NCBI RefSeq assembly: GCF_949820605.1
Contig: NZ_CATKVU010000006.1
Coordinates: 786,001 to 850,000, forward strand
Direction of reading: 5' to 3'
DNA from: Segatella copri
GTDB taxonomy: Bacteria > Bacteroidota > Bacteroidia > Bacteroidales > Bacteroidaceae
DNA: 64,000 nucleotides
Position numbers and translations under genes: made by a program. Position 1 is the first letter of the stretch; every line of letters starts with the position of its first letter. Below the pieces are notes generated by a model. The model saw only the letters and a program-made list of their open reading frames with translations. It was not told the DNA's origin and did no database searches. Shown here piece after piece: positions 10,496-18,805 of the stretch.

Positions 10496-12961
10496 TTATT
10501 CTTTTTTATCATTTTCCTCAATGCTGAAGTCTGTCGGGTTTTTCACCTTCTCGTCGGTCAGCGCGAACTGCCAGACGTCAGCCACATTCTCTACATAGTG
10601 GAAGTCTACGCCCTTGAGATATTTCTCCGGTATTTCCTCTACGTTCTTCTGGTTCTCCCTGCACATCACGATGTGCTTGATTCCTGCCCGCTTGGCTGCC
10701 AGAATCTTCTCCTTGATTCCGCCTACCGGGAGCACTTTGCCGCGGAGGGTTATCTCGCCGGTCATGGCTGTATTGGCACGCACCTTGCGCTGGGTGATGG
10801 CTGAGGCGATGCTGGTGGCGATGGTGATTCCGGCAGAAGGACCGTCTTTCGGGGTGGCTCCCTCAGGCACGTGGATGTGGATGTTCCACTGCTCGAAGAT
10901 GCGGTAGTCTACCTGGAGCAGGTCGATGTGCGACTTGACGTATTCCAGTGCGATAATGGCCGATTCCTTCATCACGTCGCCCAGATTTCCGGTCAGGGTG
11001 AGCTTGCCAGCCTTGCCCTTGCTGAGCGAGGTTTCGATGTAGAGGATTTCGCCGCCCACTGAGGTCCAGGCCAGTCCGGTTACCACTCCTGCATAGTCGT
11101 TGCCCTGGTAGATGTCGCGGTTGAACGGCGGATTGCCCAGCAGGTCTTTTACTTCGGCAGGGGTGATGGTGTAGTTCTTCAGCTCCTGGTTGCAGGCCAG
11201 TTTGTAAGCCATCTTGCGCAGACTCTTGTCAATCTGTTTCTTCAGCTGTCTTACGCCGCTCTCCCGGGTGTAGTGCTCGATGATGAACTCGAGGGCATTC
11301 TTGTTGAAGCTTACCTTCGGCGAAACCTTGTCGAGTCCGGTGCTTTCCAGCTCTTCCGGTACGAGATGGCGCTTGGCAATCTCTGTCTTCTCTTCGGTGA
11401 TGTAGCCGCCTACTTCTATCAGCTCCATACGGTCGAGGAGCGGACGCGGAATGACGCTCAGGTCATTGGCTGTGGCGATGAAGAGCACCTTGGAGAGGTC
11501 GTAATCCATATCGAGATAATTGTCGTGGAAGGCATTGTTCTGTTCCGGGTCCAGCACTTCGAGCAGGGCTGATGCAGGGTCGCCGTTGAAATTGCTCTGC
11601 GCCACCTTGTCAATCTCGTCGAGGATGAAGACCGGATTGCTGCTGCCTGCCTTCAGCATGTTCTTGATGATGCGGCCCGGCATGGCTCCCACATAGGTGC
11701 GGCGGTGACCGCGGATTTCGGCTTCATCGTGCAGACCGCCCAGCGACATGCGTACATACTTGCGCTTCATGGCTGCTGCGATGCTCTTGCCCAGACTGGT
11801 CTTTCCTACGCCCGGAGGACCGTAGAGGCAGAGGATAGGACTCTTGCCGCCGCCGTTCAGTGCTCTTACGGCGAGGAATTCCAGGATGCGCTCCTTCACA
11901 TTCTCCATGCCGTAGTGGTCGTGGTTCAGAATGCGCTTGGCACGGGTCAGACTGAGGTCGTCCTGGGTGTAGGAGTTCCAAGGCAAATCTACCATGGTCT
12001 GCAGGAATCCTATCTGTATCGAATAGTCAGGACTTTGCGGGTTCAGGGTGTCGAGCTTGGCAATTTCTTTCTTGAAAATCTTGGCTGTCTCTTCGCTCCA
12101 GTTCTTCAGTTTCGCCTTCTCCAGAATCTCCTTCTTCTCCGGACTGGCGTTGCCTTCTCCCAGTTCTTCCCTGATGTTCTTGATTTGCTGCTTGAGGAAG
12201 TATTCCTTCTGCTGTTCATCGAGGTCGTAGTGGGTTTTGTTCTCAATCTCAGTCTGGATGCGTAGCAGATGGCGCACCTTGTTCAGGGATCTGATGGCAA
12301 TCATGATGCGCTCGCTGAGATTTTCCTCTTTCAGCATCTTGATTTTATCCTCGATGGAGAAAGGGAGGAGGGAGCACATGAAGTTGCACTGCATGTGAAT
12401 GCTCGAGAGTTCGTTGATGGCCTGGATGGCCTCATCAGTATAGTTGGCGCTTGATTTGATATAGTCTGTCGCTTCGTAATGGAAGTTCTCGTAGAGCATT
12501 CTGAAGAGTTCATCGTTGTTCTCGTCAGGCCATTTCTCCGGAAGACTTTTTACATCAATTACCGTGTAAGGCTCTTTTTGAACGAGATGTTTCATCTGAC
12601 ATCTGCCCAGACCCTGGATGATGATGCTCATCTGCTCTGTGCCAGGCATCTTGATCACCTTAATGAGTTTGGCGAAGACACCTACAGGGTAGAGGTCTTC
12701 TTCGTAGGGCGATTCTGTATCTTTGTTCTTCTGGCAGAATACACAGAATATGGTGTCTGGTTTCTTTTCCAGCATCCGGACGAGATTCAGACTTTCTTTT
12801 CTACCCACAACGATAGGGGTCATGTTGGTAGGGAAAACTACAATATCTCGCATGCAGAGGGTAGGGTACAAGCCTTCTTCCTGGTCTTCGATCAGGGTTT
12901 TCGGGTCGCCCTCGTAGTCTGCAATCATTTGTATTCGGGTACTTGTTCTTCTATTATCCAT
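10496..12961 (-). CDS. lon: ATP-dependent protease La
   Basis: An 821-residue LonA protease with the usual three parts. The N-terminal substrate-recognition domain starts at '[16 protein letters not shown]'. The AAA+ module has the P-loop [11 protein letters not shown] and Walker B '[10 protein letters not shown]'. The C-terminal Ser-Lys protease domain has '[14 protein letters not shown]', where the serine is the nucleophile. It degrades misfolded and regulatory proteins in the cytoplasm. It is the first gene of an operon with tgt and the LptF/G permease, driven by the promoter at 12987-12994. Confidence 0.97.
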   Translation of the reverse strand: MDNRRTSTRIQMIADYEGDPKTLIEDQEEGLYPTLCMRDIVVFPTNMTPIVVGRKESLNLVRMLEKKPDTIFCVFCQKNKDTESPYEEDLYPVGVFAKLIKVIKMPGTEQMSIIIQGLGRCQMKHLVQKEPYTVIDVKSLPEKWPDENNDELFRMLYENFHYEATDYIKSSANYTDEAIQAINELSSIHMQCNFMCSLLPFSIEDKIKMLKEENLSERIMIAIRSLNKVRHLLRIQTEIENKTHYDLDEQQKEYFLKQQIKNIREELGEGNASPEKKEILEKAKLKNWSEETAKIFKKEIAKLDTLNPQSPDYSIQIGFLQTMVDLPWNSYTQDDLSLTRAKRILNHDHYGMENVKERILEFLAVRALNGGGKSPILCLYGPPGVGKTSLGKSIAAAMKRKYVRMSLGGLHDEAEIRGHRRTYVGAMPGRIIKNMLKAGSSNPVFILDEIDKVAQSNFNGDPASALLEVLDPEQNNAFHDNYLDMDYDLSKVLFIATANDLSVIPRPLLDRMELIEVGGYITEEKTEIAKRHLVPEELESTGLDKVSPKVSFNKNALEFIIEHYTRESGVRQLKKQIDKSLRKMAYKLACNQELKNYTITPAEVKDLLGNPPFNRDIYQGNDYAGVVTGLAWTSVGGEILYIETSLSKGKAGKLTLTGNLGDVMKESAIIALEYVKSHIDLLQVDYRIFEQWNIHIHVPEGATPKDGPSAGITIATSIASAITQRKVRANTAMTGEITLRGKVLPVGGIKEKILAAKRAGIKHIVMCRENQKNVEEIPEKYLKGVDFHYVENVADVWQFALTDEKVKNPTDFSIEENDKKE

Positions 12962-12986
12962 TTTGTTATGATTTCTATTTTCCGTG

Positions 12987-12994
12987 CAAAGGTA
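12987..12994 (-). promoter_or_regulatory. lon operon promoter, -7 box TACCTTTG
   Basis: The minus-strand sequence TACCTTTG lies about 26 bases upstream of the lon start codon and matches the Bacteroidota -7 consensus. Confidence 0.7.
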
Positions 12995-13185
12995 CTCATT
13001 TTTTGTGAAATATCGTGGAAGATGATAGATTATTTAATAATAAAAGTGCTTTTTCTATATATTAGTACCCGTTTTTATAGATGTGGGTAGCTGCTTTTTG
13101 CAGGTAGAAGCGTCAATTTCTGCTGTTTGCGATAAAATAAATCGGCGGCGCATTCGTTTTCTTCTGTAAAGAGACAGAAGAATTT

Positions 13186-13932
13186 ATGGGTAATTTTCGA
13201 TTTAAACAGTTTGAGATAGAGCAAGACCGTTGTGCCATGAAAGTGGGAACTGACGGCGTTTTGCTGGGTGCATGGGCGCAAGGTGGCAGGCGGATTCTGG
13301 ACATTGGTTCCGGAACGGGACTGATTTCGCTCATGATGGCGCAGCGTTTTCCTGAAGCTGAGGTAGTGGGGATTGATATGGATGCTGATGCCTGCGGACA
13401 GGCGAGGGAGAATGTGATGGCAAGTCCGTTTCGCGGCAGGGTGGAAATAGAATGCTGCAGACTGCAGGATTTCGGGGGAGCCGGTGTTTCGAAAACTGCT
13501 GAGGCTTTGGAAACTGCTGAAGGTTTGAAGGCTGCCGGTGTTTTTGATGCGATAGTGAGCAATCCTCCGTTCTTTGTAGATAGCTTGAAAAATCCGGACA
13601 GTAAGAGGACGATGGCGAGACATACGGACAGTCTTCCGTTTCGCGATTTGTTTGCGGGTGTAAAACGGCTGCTTTCTGATGACGGTATTTTCTCTGCAAT
13701 TGTTCCCGTAGAAGTAGTGGAGCAGTTTGTTGCAGAGTCTTGTATATTAGGTTTTTATCTTATACGGAAGTGTGGTGTAAAGACGGTAGAGCGCAAGCAG
13801 CCAAAGCGCTTTATGCTGAGTTTTGCAAAGCATCGCATTTCGCCTTATGAAGAGCATGTTGAAACGATGATGGATTCGCAGGGAAACCGCTCGGAATGGT
13901 ATAGGAAAATAACGGAAGAATTCTACCTTTGA
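13186..13932 (+). CDS. trmN6: tRNA1(Val) A37 N6-methyltransferase (TrmN6/YfiC family)
   Basis: A 248-residue class I SAM-dependent methyltransferase. 'FRFKQFEIEQDRCAMKVGTDGVLLGAWA' is the typical family start, 'ILDIGSGTGLISLMMAQ' is the SAM loop, 'VVGIDMDADAC' is motif II, and 'FDAIVSNPPFF' is the catalytic NPPF motif of N6-adenine methyltransferases. It would methylate adenosine 37 of a tRNA. An in-frame stretch of near-repeats, 'KTAEALETAEGLKAAG', lies at about residues 105-120. It is divergent from lon and convergent with the lipid kinase gene. Confidence 0.9.
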   Translation: MGNFRFKQFEIEQDRCAMKVGTDGVLLGAWAQGGRRILDIGSGTGLISLMMAQRFPEAEVVGIDMDADACGQARENVMASPFRGRVEIECCRLQDFGGAGVSKTAEALETAEGLKAAGVFDAIVSNPPFFVDSLKNPDSKRTMARHTDSLPFRDLFAGVKRLLSDDGIFSAIVPVEVVEQFVAESCILGFYLIRKCGVKTVERKQPKRFMLSFAKHRISPYEEHVETMMDSQGNRSEWYRKITEEFYL

Positions 13933-13933
13933 G

Positions 13934-14040
13934 GAATGTTGAATGTTGAGTGTTGAATGTTGAATGAACACTCCCTCTAAATTCAACACTCAACATTCAA
14001 CACTCAACATTCAACACTCAACATTCAACACTCAACATTC
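13934..14040. terminator. Heptamer-built inverted repeat between convergent genes
   Basis: The left side (13934-13965) is built from GAATGTT and GAGTGTT words. The right side (13980-14040) is built from CAACATT and CAACACT words, their complements. The transcript can therefore fold into a long, register-shifting hairpin. It lies between two gene ends that face each other and probably stops transcription both ways. Confidence 0.7.
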
Positions 14041-14042
14041 CC

Positions 14043-15083
14043 TTAAAGGTTCAGCTTCTTCTGTACCAGTTTGCTGATAGCTTCTACTCTTTTGCTCTGG
14101 CGCTGGATGTCTTTATGAATATCATCGCGCACGGCATTGATGTCGTTGAAGAAATCGGCAAAGGCAGACTGAATCATGTTCGGCTTGCGGTCGTTCTTGT
14201 TGGCAAATGGGTTCACCACCATCTTGATTCCCTTTTCTTCCAGGTGAACATCAATCTCTGCACCCGTCATCACAGGGTCGCCATCATAATGGATTAAGCC
14301 TGGCTGACTGCGAGTGATATGGAGCTTCTTGCATCGGAACGACTTGATCTTCGAGTTCTTGTCCAATGTTTTGTTGAACATGTCGAAACTTACCTGAGGC
14401 GCCTCGATTACATCGAATGGTTCCATGATGACGACATCCATCAAACCGTCGCTCATGGATGCTTGAGGGGCAATATAGGCATTGTTGCCATACTGAGATG
14501 CGTTGGCACAGGAAATGAGGAACGCCTTATATTGTTTGGTGCCCGTCTCGTCCTCCAGAGTGTAAGTCTCAGGCTTATACTTCAATCCCTCGCGCAGGAT
14601 ATTTTCAGCATAAGTGATAGGACCGCGCTTGCCGCTCTCGGCAAACTTCATGCTGACGAAAGCGTCAAAGCCCATGCCGCAGGTGCAGAAGAACGGGTGG
14701 TCGTTGATGACACCATAATCCAGATCTCTAATCTGGCATTGGTTGATGACCTCTATGCATTTCTTCAGGTTCATCGGGAGCAGCAGATGTCTCGCCAGTC
14801 CGTTGCCCGAACCGCAAGGCAGAATGCCGAGGGCAGTATCGGAGTGAACCAGTGAGCGGGCCACCTCGTTGACGGTTCCGTCACCACCAACCGCCACAAC
14901 TACATCTACATGGTTGTTCTTCGCTTCGGTAGCAATTTCCGAAGCGTGCCCAGCTCTTTCAGTCATTCTTATCTCGTACTCAAAAAGCTCTTTGTCCAAA
15001 ACAGAATCTATCAGACTGGGAACTGCTGCCTTGCTGGCTGTTCCTGAAATCGGATTCATGATGAAAAGTATCTTTTTCTTCAT
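14043..15083 (-). CDS. Diacylglycerol/lipid kinase family protein (YegS/DgkB type)
   Basis: A 346-residue protein with the lipid-kinase catalytic domain. 'ILFIMNPISGTASK' is the N-terminal signature. 'VVVAVGGDGTVNEVA' is the nucleotide-binding GGDGT motif. 'LGILPCGSGNGLARHL' follows, and 'VMEPFDVIEAPQV' lies in the C-terminal beta-sandwich. It phosphorylates a lipid hydroxyl: diacylglycerol, or possibly a ceramide/sphingoid base. It stands back to back with serine palmitoyltransferase (15277), with a divergent promoter region between them. That makes a role in sphingolipid metabolism attractive, but this is only inference from position. Confidence 0.87.
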   Translation of the reverse strand: MKKKILFIMNPISGTASKAAVPSLIDSVLDKELFEYEIRMTERAGHASEIATEAKNNHVDVVVAVGGDGTVNEVARSLVHSDTALGILPCGSGNGLARHLLLPMNLKKCIEVINQCQIRDLDYGVINDHPFFCTCGMGFDAFVSMKFAESGKRGPITYAENILREGLKYKPETYTLEDETGTKQYKAFLISCANASQYGNNAYIAPQASMSDGLMDVVIMEPFDVIEAPQVSFDMFNKTLDKNSKIKSFRCKKLHITRSQPGLIHYDGDPVMTGAEIDVHLEEKGIKMVVNPFANKNDRKPNMIQSAFADFFNDINAVRDDIHKDIQRQSKRVEAISKLVQKKLNL

Positions 15084-15115
15084 TATATAGTCAAGAGTTT
15101 GTAAAATTTAGGCTG

Positions 15116-15123
15116 CAAAAGTA
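15116..15123 (-). promoter_or_regulatory. Lipid kinase promoter, -7 box TACTTTTG
   Basis: TACTTTTG on the minus strand lies 33 bases upstream of the lipid kinase start. Confidence 0.65.
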
Positions 15124-15216
15124 ATAAAAATACCCAAAATAACAAGAAATATCGATTAAAAAAACTATAAAAGTAAACTTTCTTATAAAAAAAGCCGTTT
15201 ATTGAGTTCTTTTTTG

Positions 15217-15224
15217 TATCTTTG
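15217..15224 (+). promoter_or_regulatory. spt promoter, -7 box TATCTTTG
   Basis: TATCTTTG lies 53 bases before the serine palmitoyltransferase start. No clear -33 TTTG is seen at the usual 20-base spacing. Confidence 0.65.
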
Positions 15225-15276
15225 CACCCTGAAACTTAGAAAAGTATAAAAAAGAAATAAAGTACACCTATTAATA

Positions 15277-16467
15277 ATGGGACAATTACAAGAAAGATAC
15301 AAGAATTATCGTGAACCTCAGAAGTATATGGCTGCCGGTGTGTATCCATATTTCCGCGAGATCACAAGTAAGCAGATGACAGAGGTAACCGACATCGATG
15401 GTCATAAAATCCTGATGTTCGGTTCTAATGCTTATCAGGGTTTGACTAACGACCAGCGTGTTATTGATGCAGCAAAGGCTGCGCTCGACAAGTATGGTTC
15501 TGGTTGTGCAGGAAGCCGTTTCCTCAATGGTACGCTCGATTTGCACGTGCAGCTCGAAAAGGAGCTTGCTGAGTTTATTGGCAAGGATGAAACTTTGTGT
15601 TTCTCTACAGGATTCTCTGTAAACCAGGGTGTCTTGGCTTGCGTAGTAGGTCGTAACGACTATATTATCTGCGATGACCGCGACCATGCAAGTATCGTAG
15701 ATGGCCGCCGCCTCTCATTCGCTACCCAGCTCCACTACAAGCACAACGATATGGAAGATTTGGAGCGCGTGCTCTCTAAGCTCCCTGAGGAGGCTATCAA
15801 GCTCATCGTTGTTGACGGTGTGTTCTCTATGGAGGGCGACCTGGCTAACTTGCCTGAAATCGTTAAGCTCAAGCATAAGTACAACTGCTCTATCATGGTA
15901 GACGAGGCTCATGGCCTTGGCGTATTCGGCAAGCAGGGTCGTGGTGTATGCGACCACTTCGGTCTGACCGACGAGGTAGACCTCATCATGGGTACATTCT
16001 CTAAGAGTCTGGCTTCTATCGGTGGTTTCATCGCATCAGACAAGGATACGATCAACTTCCTCCGTCACAACTGCCGTACTTACATCTTCAGCGCCTCTAA
16101 CACTCCAGCTGCCACAGCAGCAGCTCTCGAGGCTCTCCACATCATTCAGAATGAGCCAGAGCGTTTCGAGAATCTCTGGGATGTAACCAACTATGCCTTG
16201 AAGCGTTTCCGCGAGGAAGGTTTCGAGATTGGCGAGACAGAGAGTCCTATCATTCCTCTCTACGTACGCGATGCTGAGAAGACATTCGTTGTTACCAAGA
16301 TGGCTTACGATGCAGGTGTGTTCATCAACCCTGTTATTCCTCCAGCTTGTGCTCCTCAGGATACATTGGTACGTTTCGCACTCATGGCTACTCATACAAG
16401 AAAGCAGGTTGAGCAGGCTGTCCAGATCTTGAAGAAGATTTTCGTAGAAGAGGGAATCATCAAGTAA
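15277..16467 (+). CDS. spt: Serine palmitoyltransferase (alpha-oxoamine synthase family)
   Basis: A 396-residue PLP enzyme of the KBL/BioF/SPT family. It condenses L-serine with a fatty acyl-CoA to 3-ketosphinganine, the committed step of sphingolipid synthesis, in the cytoplasm. Visible features are 'FGSNAYQGLTND', the acyl-CoA site region 'KYGSGCAGSRFLNGT', 'VDEAHGLGVFG', and the PLP lysine in 'GTFSKSLASIGGF'. SPT is preferred over 2-amino-3-ketobutyrate CoA ligase because the sequence resembles, from memory, Bacteroides and Porphyromonas Spt. The exact paralog would need a phylogeny. It is monocistronic, with a promoter at 15217 and a terminator at 16579. Confidence 0.88.
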   Translation: MGQLQERYKNYREPQKYMAAGVYPYFREITSKQMTEVTDIDGHKILMFGSNAYQGLTNDQRVIDAAKAALDKYGSGCAGSRFLNGTLDLHVQLEKELAEFIGKDETLCFSTGFSVNQGVLACVVGRNDYIICDDRDHASIVDGRRLSFATQLHYKHNDMEDLERVLSKLPEEAIKLIVVDGVFSMEGDLANLPEIVKLKHKYNCSIMVDEAHGLGVFGKQGRGVCDHFGLTDEVDLIMGTFSKSLASIGGFIASDKDTINFLRHNCRTYIFSASNTPAATAAALEALHIIQNEPERFENLWDVTNYALKRFREEGFEIGETESPIIPLYVRDAEKTFVVTKMAYDAGVFINPVIPPACAPQDTLVRFALMATHTRKQVEQAVQILKKIFVEEGIIK

Positions 16468-16578
16468 AATCAGATTTGCCGGTCTTCTCGGTTTGACAGA
16501 TTCGGGCAGTCGGTTTCTGATTTAAAAGTTCAGCAAGTATGGTTGCGGTTCTTTGCCGCTACTATATATAATAAGGTA

Positions 16579-16614
16579 TAAGGGCAATTCCGGATAGGGG
16601 TTGCCCTTATTTTG
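16579..16614 (+). terminator. spt terminator
   Basis: The inverted arms ATAAGGGCAA and TTGCCCTTAT are followed by TTTG, about 110 bases after the spt stop. Confidence 0.75.
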
Positions 16615-16676
16615 TGCCCGGTTTTCAAGGATTTTGCATCTAAATGCATATTTTTTTGAAAAAAGTTAGGGAAAAA

Positions 16677-16708
16677 TTTGGTGGAATCGAAAAAATGTAG
16701 TACCTTTG
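16677..16708 (+). promoter_or_regulatory. tRNA-Pro promoter, TTTG-N20-TACCTTTG
   Basis: TTTG at 16677-16680 and TACCTTTG at 16701-16708 have the ideal 20-base spacing. The core (TTTGGTGGAAT ... CTTTGCACTCGC) is shared with the rRNA promoter at 60558-60589. Confidence 0.8.
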
Positions 16709-16770
16709 CACTCGCAATTCAGAAATGATGCTTAAAGCAATGCTTAAGAGGTATCGTAGAGATGAGTAAG

Positions 16771-16844
16771 CGGGGTGTAGCGCAGCCCGGTAGCGCTCCT
16801 GTTTTGGGAACAGGTGGTCGCAGGTTCGAATCCTGTCGCCCCGA
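16771..16844 (+). tRNA. tRNA-Pro (UGG), copy 1
   Basis: A 74-base cloverleaf. The acceptor CGGGGTG pairs with CGCCCCG (one G-U), the anticodon stem CCTGT/ACAGG encloses loop TTTGGGA with anticodon TGG, and the T arm is GCAGGTTCGAATCCTGT. CCA is not encoded after the discriminator A. It reads proline codon CCA and, by wobble, CCG. Confidence 0.97.
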
Positions 16845-16884
16845 CTCTATTTTTCTCTCACTCAAACCTTTAGCAAAGCATAAG

Positions 16885-16958
16885 CGGGGTGTAGCGCAGC
16901 CCGGTAGCGCTCCTGTTTTGGGAACAGGTGGTCGCAGGTTCGAATCCTGTCGCCCCGA
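16885..16958 (+). tRNA. tRNA-Pro (UGG), copy 2
   Basis: Identical to copy 1 over all 74 bases, 40 bases downstream, and probably processed from the same transcript. Confidence 0.97.
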
Positions 16959-16964
16959 CACAAG

Positions 16965-16996
16965 AAAGCTAAGAAGAGTCAAATCTTCTTAGCTTT
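16965..16996 (+). terminator. tRNA-Pro operon terminator
   Basis: A 13-base perfect stem (AAAGCTAAGAAGA / TCTTCTTAGCTTT) followed by a T run, 6 bases after the second tRNA. Confidence 0.9.
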
Positions 16997-17084
16997 TTTG
17001 CTATATAAAACTCCCGCTCTGGATGGGCTGGAGGGGGATAACGGAACAGAGTAATTATTATATACGTTTTAATTTTATAGAATC

Positions 17085-17651
17085 ATGATTATAACGATAG
17101 CGCGCCAGTGTGGATGTGGCGCTATTCGCGTGGGCAAGCTGCTCGCCGAAAAGTATGGTATTCCTTTTTATACCCGTAAAAATATGATGGAAATGGCTGA
17201 ACAGAGAGGAGTGCTCGACGAGATGGAGGCTTTCTTCGATGAGCGGCCGGTAGATGAACTGCTCTTCTCGATGTCGTCGCTTGGCGAAACGCGGAGGGCG
17301 CTGACAGAAAAACCGCTCCGTACACTTGCCGATATGATAGGCGATGAAGACTGTATCATCATCGGCCGTTGCGGAAACTATATCTTCCGCGAGCGCAAGG
17401 ACTTGATTTCTGTTTTCCTGAGCGGCAATCTGGAGGCTCGCATCAAGGATATTCAGGAGGAGAAGGGCTTTTCGTATGAGGAAGCTGAGGAGTTTGTGGA
17501 GCACACCGAGGATTGCAGAGTGGCTTATCATAAGTATTATACAGGCCTTACCTGGGGAAATGCCGATGATTATGACATCTGCCTGGATACTGTGCGCCTG
17601 GGTGTAGAAGAGACAGCAAGCCTCATTGAGCAGTATGTTAGCTTGATTTAG
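17085..17651 (+). CDS. Cytidylate kinase-like family protein
   Basis: A 188-residue P-loop-type protein of the cytidylate-kinase-like (Cytidylate_kin2) group. It starts 'MIITIARQCGCGAIRVGKLLAEKYGIPFYTRK', where 'GCGAIRVGK' stands in place of a canonical GxxGSGKS loop. 'CIIIGRCGNYIFRERKDLISVFLSG' is the central Walker-B-like strand. The family is common in gut bacteria; the substrate is not established and CMP is only a guess by homology. The degenerate P-loop (Ile in place of Ser, Val before Gly-Lys) is worth noting. It lies between the tRNA genes and lrgAB. Confidence 0.8.
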   Translation: MIITIARQCGCGAIRVGKLLAEKYGIPFYTRKNMMEMAEQRGVLDEMEAFFDERPVDELLFSMSSLGETRRALTEKPLRTLADMIGDEDCIIIGRCGNYIFRERKDLISVFLSGNLEARIKDIQEEKGFSYEEAEEFVEHTEDCRVAYHKYYTGLTWGNADDYDICLDTVRLGVEETASLIEQYVSLI

Positions 17652-17691
17652 ATTCAAAGGTTCAAAGTTTCAAGGTTTAAAGTAATTCAAC
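17652..17691. repeat. TTCAAAGGT-type word repeat
   Basis: The gap before lrgA is built of related words (TTCAAAG, GTTCAAAG, TTTCAAGG, TTTAAAG), one of the short-word intergenic repeats of this window. Confidence 0.6.
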
Positions 17692-18051
17692 ATGAAGTTT
17701 TTAATTCAATTTTTGATAATCATAGCGTTCTCCTTTGCTGGGGAATTGCTCCATTTTTTGCTGCCATTGCCTATTCCGGCAAGCATCTATGGCATCATCC
17801 TGCTCTTCCTTGCGCTGGAAACAAAACTGATCAAGGTGAAGCATATCCGCGAAACCAGCAGTTTCCTCATTGCCATCATGCCCGTGATGTTTATTCCGGC
17901 TGCCGTAGGACTGATTGATTCTTATCAGGATATCGGTAATGCATGGTTCCAGTATATCGTAGTTACGGTGGTCAGCACCTTCGTCGTGATGGGTGCTTCG
18001 GGCTGGATTACGCAGTTGGTAATCAGAAAAGGAAAGGAGGCGAAGAAATGA
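17692..18051 (+). CDS. lrgA: CidA/LrgA family membrane protein
   Basis: A 119-residue protein with four predicted membrane helices and the family segment 'LLHFLLPLPIPASIYGIILLFLALETKLIKVKHI'. LrgA/CidA proteins are holin-like and, with LrgB, influence autolysis and, in some bacteria, pyruvate uptake. The stop codon overlaps the lrgB start in an ATGA arrangement, showing translational coupling. A standard-length member. Confidence 0.92.
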   Translation: MKFLIQFLIIIAFSFAGELLHFLLPLPIPASIYGIILLFLALETKLIKVKHIRETSSFLIAIMPVMFIPAAVGLIDSYQDIGNAWFQYIVVTVVSTFVVMGASGWITQLVIRKGKEAKK

Positions 18052-18740
18052 ACCAGTTGTTCCAGGATTCTGTCTTCTTCGGCGTTCTCATCAGTCTGGC
18101 TGCCTACGGCATAGGCATGCTGCTGAAGCTGAAGACGGGATGGTCGCTGATGAACCCGCTGCTCATCTCCATCATCCTCGTCATCATCACGCTCCTGCTG
18201 ACGGGCGTAGATTACAAGACCTATTCGGCGGGCGCCAACAGCATCAGCTATCTGCTCACACCAGCCACCATCTGTCTGGCTGTGCCACTTTATCAGCAGG
18301 TTGAGCTTCTGAAGAAGAATTATCGGGCTGTACTGATCGGCATCGTTTCGGGCGTGCTGGCGAGTCTCTGCTCCGTGCTCATTCTCGCCCTCATCTTCCA
18401 TTTCGACCATGCGTCCTACGTTACCTTCCTGCCTAAGAGCATCACTACCGCCATCGGTATCGGCGTTTCTGAGGAGTTGGGCGGTCATGTTTCGGTTTCG
18501 GTGGTTGTCATCATCGTAACGGGTGTGCTGGGCAACATCTTTGCCGAGAAGTTCCTGAAGCTTCTCTCCATCAAAGAGCCTATTGCCAAAGGTATTGCCA
18601 TCGGCTGTTCTGCCCATGCACTGGGTACGGCAAAGGCGATGGAAATGGGTACCATAGAGGGAGCCATGAGCAGCTTGAGCATCGTGGTTTGCGGTGTGAT
18701 GACGGTTGTAGGCTCATCCATCTTTGCTCTGTTTATGTAG
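18048..18740 (+). CDS. lrgB: LrgB/CidB family membrane protein
   Basis: A 230-residue protein, the partner of LrgA. The start at 18048 (MNQLFQDSVFFG) is chosen because it overlaps the lrgA stop by ATGA and gives the family's usual length; a longer frame upstream overlaps lrgA without homology. It has about six to seven hydrophobic helices and the family core 'FLPKSITTAIGIGVSEELGG' and 'GIAIGCSAHALGTAKAMEMG'. The pair is implicated in control of murein hydrolase activity or small-metabolite transport. Confidence 0.93.
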   Translation: MNQLFQDSVFFGVLISLAAYGIGMLLKLKTGWSLMNPLLISIILVIITLLLTGVDYKTYSAGANSISYLLTPATICLAVPLYQQVELLKKNYRAVLIGIVSGVLASLCSVLILALIFHFDHASYVTFLPKSITTAIGIGVSEELGGHVSVSVVVIIVTGVLGNIFAEKFLKLLSIKEPIAKGIAIGCSAHALGTAKAMEMGTIEGAMSSLSIVVCGVMTVVGSSIFALFM

Positions 18741-18760
18741 AGGCAGATACAATAATATTT

Positions 18761-18805
18761 CCCTTTTTCCGTTTTTATAGATATGAAACGGAAAAAGGGA
18801 TTTTT
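18761..18805 (+). terminator. lrgAB terminator overlapping the next gene's start codon
   Basis: The perfect 14-base arms CCCTTTTTCCGTTT (18761-18774) and AAACGGAAAAAGGG (18786-18799) are followed by ATTTTTG. The ATG of the next gene (18783) lies in the loop and the right arm encodes its residues 2-6. It may act as both terminator and translational lock. Confidence 0.75.

Noticed and set aside
13934..14040. CRISPR array
   Set aside because: Units are 7-bp words without unique spacers and with no cas genes nearby; it is an inverted word repeat.
16719..16992. Open frames across the two tRNA-Pro genes on both strands
   Set aside because: They are translations of the tRNA genes themselves; the repeated peptide simply reflects the duplicated tRNA.
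17943..18047. Longer N-terminus for lrgB
   Set aside because: It overlaps lrgA in another frame without homology; the ATGA overlap marks the true start.
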